The position numbers and the translations under genes are program-made. A stretch of DNA of 64,000 nucleotides from NCBI RefSeq assembly GCF_011397635.1, contig NC_064771.1, forward strand, positions 18,043,379 through 18,107,378. Direction: 5' to 3'. The notes under the pieces are model-generated. The model saw only the letters and a list, made by a program, of their open reading frames with translations. It was not told the origin of the DNA and did no database searches. The stretch comes from Epinephelus fuscoguttatus. Taxonomy: Eukaryota; Chordata; Actinopteri; Perciformes; Serranidae. Within the stretch, counting starts at the first letter, position 1. Each line of letters starts with the position of its first letter. Shown piece after piece: positions 59,722 to 64,000 of the stretch.

Positions 59722-62186
59722 AGAATCTTAGTGAAAAAGCCAATATTGCAGCCAACTGGCAGTCACTTACATATTCATACGGGATAAATATTTTAAAGTC
59801 GGCACCTCAAAGACATACATTGTTAATGGAATTTTAAATTTCCTTTGGCTTGCTTGGCTTTGGACATTTATGTGATGTTTGAAAGCAGACACACTTAACC
59901 AGAGCAATGAGGTCAACCACTCACGTAGTTGGTGGCCCAGAGAGCTTTGAGCTTGAGGTACCACTGCAGGCGGTTGCCGACGCCGCCCTCGAAATCTGCC
60001 GCCAGCTTGGTCATGCGTTCATACTCTGTATCGTCCATCAGCGGACGCACTGACTCCAAGTGCTAAACAGGAGATGTGCAAAGAATAAGAATTGTAAGCA
60101 TCATTTTGATGTATGACAGGACTACTTAGCCTACTAAATGGTTTGTAAATCAATTAATTATCATAACCACATCTAATTCTGCTGATAAAATACCAAATCT
60201 CTTTTCCATTTTATCTCCTCTCATTTGTCTAATATTTCTCACTTTAAAATGGTGGATGGATACCGTGCATTTGTTCCTCAACTAGCTTGCAGCCAGATAA
60301 TAAACACTCAGATGCTAACGAAGGGCATTTGGTGCAACAGAGGCAGAAAATGATGAATGTGAGAAAGTGGTCCATCTGTTTCATGGTCAGTATTCGGCAT
60401 GCAGTCATTTCCTCTGCTTCGTGTGACGTCTCACCCTCTTGACCGTGTCCTTGATGGCAGGCACAGGCAGGTTTGGCAATGAGCCCTGGTAGCTGTAGAG
60501 CAGAGGCTTCCTGCCAGAGAAGATCCGCACCAGCGCCTGATATAGAAACACAAGCAATAAAAAACAAACACAGTCGGAATATTAAAGGAAGGACATACCT
60601 AAGGCTAATTATTTTTTCGGTTTTTGGTTTTCTTTTAGAGGACCTCATTCACCATAGAAAATACATTACATTGTACTAAGGACTTAAGGACAGTGTAAGG
60701 TATTGTTAGTTTACAGTAACAATTGGAAAAGGTGTGAAACAGCACTGACCACCCAGACTTTGGTGGTGTGGGACATCTTGCCGTGCTTCTCGAACATCCA
60801 GCGGTGGTAGGAGAGAAGCTGCTTGAGGCACAGGCGCATGGTGAAGATGAGCAAGAGCCATAGCATGGTGCTGAAGAGCACTGCTGACACTAAGGCCTGG
60901 CACTGGGTACTCATAGACTGGCTGGAAATGGTGGGAGAAGATGGACAGATAGACAGAGGGGAAGAGGAATAGTGAGTGGAAACAAATAGCAGAATAAATA
61001 AATTTAACTAGAAGGAAGACGAGCAAGGATATATGGGAAGAAAAACAACCTTCTGAAATTTTAATTATAAAAGCTAGCTGTTTCACAATCGAAATACCAA
61101 GCTAGGAAATCTTAAATTAATTTGTCCCATTTTCCAAATCAGTGCTGTGTGAGCAACATCTATTTACTTTAAAGGAAGAAAGCAGAAGAAAAGAGAAAGG
61201 AACAAGAACAGGAGCACTAAAGATGTCACAAAAAGAAACATAAACGATAGACATTACAGAAGACAATGAAAAAGGAAGAATGGGAGGGAGCAAGGCCTAA
61301 ACTCTCTGTGAAAGGAAACATTTAGTGTCTGCAGGGGTGTCTGGTGAATCAAAGGATTAATTGTTAACTTAAATCACTTCATGATGGAGTCACGACATGA
61401 GTTACCTGACTGGCAGGTGCTCCTGTATCTTGGCTATGAGTCCCATGGAGGGGTCGGAGCGTGTGTACATAGTAGCCAGGATTGCTATGACCACAAATAG
61501 CCAGGAGGAAGGACTGGCAGGATAAACCCCTGTTAACACACTGTTCTGTTGAACAGTGAAAGAAGAGAGATCGTTTTGAAATCCCATTCTTCCTGTTTGC
61601 AATCATTACACGAACATGCACACAGACAATTCAGAAATGATCACATTAAAGCAATACATGTCATTTAGCTCAGTGTCAGACATTCACCTGGAATTTATCT
61701 GTTCATTTATGGCGACTTGGTATGAAATGCCTACACATCAAACATCACTTTAAATTCTCATATTCAATCCTGGAAATGAATGACTGAGTGAAGTCAGCAT
61801 CAAACAAAGACACAAGGATACCCGCATGCAGAAAGTGTGTCATTATGTGTGGCATTCATTACTGATTGACAATGAAGTCCACACATTACAACAGGAAAAA
61901 ACCTCACTGAGGGCACGCTCCTTTTTTCAGGCGCGCCCTGTATACAGGCTTATACAACCAAAACTAAAACATGACATTTCAAATTAAGCATTATATGCAA
62001 TTAAAATACCATAGTTAAAAGACTAAGAGCTAAGAGAGAAGCTACCTTGAGTCCGATGATGCGTTTCTTCCAAGAGCGTATACCAGAGTGGTAGATCTCA
62101 GTGAGGGCCTGGTGGGACAACCGCACGTCAATGCCCTCTGGGGTGACGGTGAACTGGAAGGCCACCGCCTGGTGGGCTTCTGCCAT
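49209..62186 (-). CDS. cpt1c: Carnitine O-palmitoyltransferase 1, CPT1C-like
   Basis: Transfers long-chain acyl groups from CoA to carnitine; membrane-anchored by two helices. Coding exons in transcript order: 62186-62046, 61545-61406, 60921-60750, 60536-60435, 60062-59925, 59676-59599, 58025-57918, 57497-57410 (or 56867-56783), 54450-54255, 54155-53967, 53424-53319, 53238-53122, 51561-51397, 51279-51151, 50962-50807, 50680-50570, 50148-50056, 49334-49209. With the first alternative exon they sum to 2355 bases (784 residues). The N-terminus [16 protein letters not shown] keeps the Glu3 and His5 linked to malonyl-CoA inhibition. Transmembrane segments are at about 53-72 and 100-122. The catalytic motif [10 protein letters not shown] puts His at 473, and STSQ and DGYGVSY are present. 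[30 protein letters not shown] and NYPDYVS favour CPT1C over 1A or 1B. The long C-tail of mammalian CPT1C is absent. Confidence 0.9.
51684..52063. mobile_element. MITE with cttgggatgttc ends (cpt1c intron)
   Basis: The left end cttgggatgttcctaacgac pairs with the right end, whose reverse complement is cttgggatgttcgcgattag. 380 bases, AT-rich, non-coding. Confidence 0.75.
55206..56462. mobile_element. Long fold-back transposon (cpt1c intron)
   Basis: The left arm (ttcaacctagactctgtttt, gtttttgtgtctaagtgact, ggagacaacaattttggaca, about 55215-55430) reappears inverted on the right (about 56240-56455). A further inner inverted pair, gctcaaggagaagt, lies near 55490 and 56150. The terminal arms are roughly 220-240 bases. 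No transposase frame in the middle. Confidence 0.75.
56783..56867 (-). CDS. cpt1c: Alternative exon B of cpt1c
   Basis: 85-base exon with acceptor tatcctgctcag and donor gtagta. It enters in phase 0 and leaves in phase 1, exactly like the 88-base exon at 57410-57497. It encodes [19 protein letters not shown] then TCRIPGTLT, homologous to the other exon ([18 protein letters not shown]) and to the same segment of human CPT1A and CPT1B. Using both exons would shift the frame (173 bases), so they should be mutually exclusive. Confidence 0.75.
57180..57214. repeat. (CA)n microsatellite between the two alternative cpt1c exons
   Basis: About 17 CA units, inside the 542-base intron separating exons A and B. 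Confidence 0.95.
57410..57497 (-). CDS. cpt1c: Alternative exon A of cpt1c
   Basis: 88-base exon, acceptor catttcccag and donor gtaaag, phase 0 to phase 1. It encodes [19 protein letters not shown] then [10 protein letters not shown], the closer match to the usual vertebrate CPT1 sequence. It lies 542 bases upstream (in transcript order) of exon B. Confidence 0.88.
59690..59719. repeat. (CA)n microsatellite
   Basis: About 15 CA units, starting 13 bases beyond the acceptor side of the exon at 59599-59676, so it sits next to the polypyrimidine tract. Confidence 0.95.
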
Positions 62187-64000
62187 GGTGACTGTGCACG
62201 ATGAGAGGGACAGAGGGAGGGACAGAGACAAGGAGAGGAAAAGGCAAGTGGGAATGTGTGTTTAACACAGTCTGTTAAATCTCAGTTGCCTTAGTCAAAC
62301 ACAAGAACACTGAATGACCACGGTGAGACAACTGATCTCAGGCGAAAATGGAAGTCATGTGCAAATACTAGCATTCTTATGTAAAAAACATTTGTTAATA
62401 TTTGAATGGAGCCCAGCTTAGATGTACATACGCATGTGTGCCTGCAAACATACACACACAAACACATATATTGCTACACATTCTTTTTAAATTCAGAAAT
62501 AATGAACAGCATCACCTTTTGTCGCAAAAACAAGCCTTCTGCCAGATAATAAAGATAATTCTTAGGATGACTGATCACTCTTTCATTGCTATCGAGACAT
62601 CCCTGCCTGCTCTTGGAGTTTGTGCTGAGAAAGAATACACAACACTCCCTATGAGCCCTCAAATATGACATTTAGGTACCCTGGGGGCAGACTACGACAC
62701 TGAGAACTGCATGCAAGCTGTCAATAAGAATAACATGCAAGAAGCAAAAGCAACAAAATGCTTTGTAAACTGAAAATGCAATTCATGTGTGTGACTGCAA
62801 TGCAGCAGCGGACGGGAAAATGAGCCCTGAAGGTGGTAGCAAGTGCTGTGAAAGGACTTGCGGATGATTCATCAAACTGATGATGAATTGCAAAACTTGT
62901 GCACGTGTATGCGCCTGGCAAAACACATTCATCTGATGCATTAGCATTTTTAAGGGAATCTCAAAAAGAAACATTATTTATGAGTCCTTTCAAATGCAAA
63001 GTCAGCTTGAAACTGATAGAGTCTGATGGCAAAGCGCTGACTGGCTGCTGATGCCATTTGGTCTATTTGTTTAAGGCAATAACTGCGTCTCTTCACACAG
63101 GGAATTGATTTCCCTCCACAAATAGGCTATGGATAATGCCCTGAGGTGGAGTCACTGGACTGCACCCCTGCGGAGGCCACGTCTGCTCTGGTTGTGTGTG
63201 TTATAAACAGGCAAACACACACACACTATTCCCTCACTGTCCCCAGGTCCCATTAAGCAGGGCTCGACAGAAATGGCTGCCAACCATTTTGGGAAACTGG
63301 CAACCAATTCTTGGCCTCTGGTTGCCATCAGTGGCATTGTTTACTATAAAAATTACTTAAAATTTCCTATCGATACCACCAAAATATCATTATCATCAAG
63401 ACTTTTGGCCACAACAACTGTGTAGTGAAAACCTGATATCGTGCAAGCCTTGATTGTATCTTAATTAGCCTACTTAAAATTCAAGATGACTAAAAATGGC
63501 GACCATATTTTCAGTTTCAGCAACCAAAAGCTGATGCCTGCTTGCCAGGCTGACTTTTAAAAGTTAGCATCAAGCCTTCTCGAGGCTCTGCTCTTTACGT
63601 CAGATCTGGCAGATACAGTCATTCCTGTTCCAAGAACAAACAGCAGTAAATTTCAGCCCCCTTCTTTTACTGCCAACGCAGACACAACACACCTGCTCAC
63701 TTCAGCGCTGACTGCACACTCACTAAGGAGCCACTTAATGAAACGCTGGTCCCGCTAAATTTTTATTACCAATATCCCTTTGACTGGAATAAATGTCATG
63801 AGAGCTTAATCTGCATTGACAGCAGGGTAATCCCGAGCATCTCTGCAACTTGGATTCCCAATTTACTTAGAGCTCAAGTCTTTAGAGCTGTTACAAAAAA
63901 AGACAACCAGACAATGATGCAGCTTAACAATGATATTTTAATTCAGCAGCAAATATAGTATAATTTAATAGAGTAATTAATGAGGGGAATGGGCTATGAA
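62187..64000. other. Upstream region of cpt1c, no gene recognised
   Basis: An acceptor (catcgtgcacag) lies directly before the cpt1c ATG context TCACCATGG, so a non-coding first exon lies further right, here or outside the window. No coding exon was recognised. A repeat-like tract with gctgccaaccattttgggaa and ctggcaaccaattcttggcc lies near 63270-63330. Confidence 0.45.

Overview
The window is a stretch of a ray-finned (teleost) fish genome. The genes are split by GT..AG introns. The spacers hold fish-type repeats: short inverted-repeat DNA transposons, hAT-like elements, tRNA-type SINEs, LINE fragments and CA/TA microsatellites. The gene content matches a vertebrate neighbourhood found on human chromosome 19q13. 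No prokaryotic features (operons, Shine-Dalgarno sites, CRISPR) are present.

Layout: a decayed LINE fragment (1-285); the last exon of a HARBI1-like domesticated-transposase gene (+, 1548-1981); a receptor tyrosine phosphatase of the R3 type, ptprh-like (-, 2487-16186, 23 coding exons, 1441 residues); a divergent ferritin (+, 19193-20451, 174 residues); synaptotagmin 5-like (+, 23474-27163, 425 residues); dnaaf3, an axonemal dynein assembly factor (+, 29586-34308, 455 residues); slow skeletal troponin T, tnnt1 (-, 34633-37601, 245 residues, with a probable TATA promoter near 42.4 kb); a secreted two-domain C-type lectin (+, 44939-46280, 313 residues); and a CPT1-family carnitine palmitoyltransferase closest to CPT1C (-, 49209-62186, 784 residues). 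For each complete gene the exon models were built by hand, and the exon lengths sum to an intact reading frame.

The genes do not form a pathway. Their association is positional: PTPRH, SYT5, DNAAF3 and TNNT1 are neighbours in human, so the block is old. The ferritin between ptprh and syt5 and the cpt1c-like gene at the right edge also have relatives on 19q13 (FTL, CPT1C).

The most notable observations are: (i) two homologous, frame-enforced alternative exons in the catalytic region of the CPT1C-like gene; (ii) a ferritin that has lost four of five ferroxidase-site ligands and may be the fish counterpart of FTL; (iii) a three-exon block duplication of fibronectin modules plus a coding minisatellite in the phosphatase ectodomain; (iv) a perfect RFX X-box just upstream of dnaaf3; (v) an octamer/CCAAT/octamer cluster preceding the lectin gene; and (vi) several well-preserved nested or fold-back transposons, one with a perfect 8-bp target duplication.
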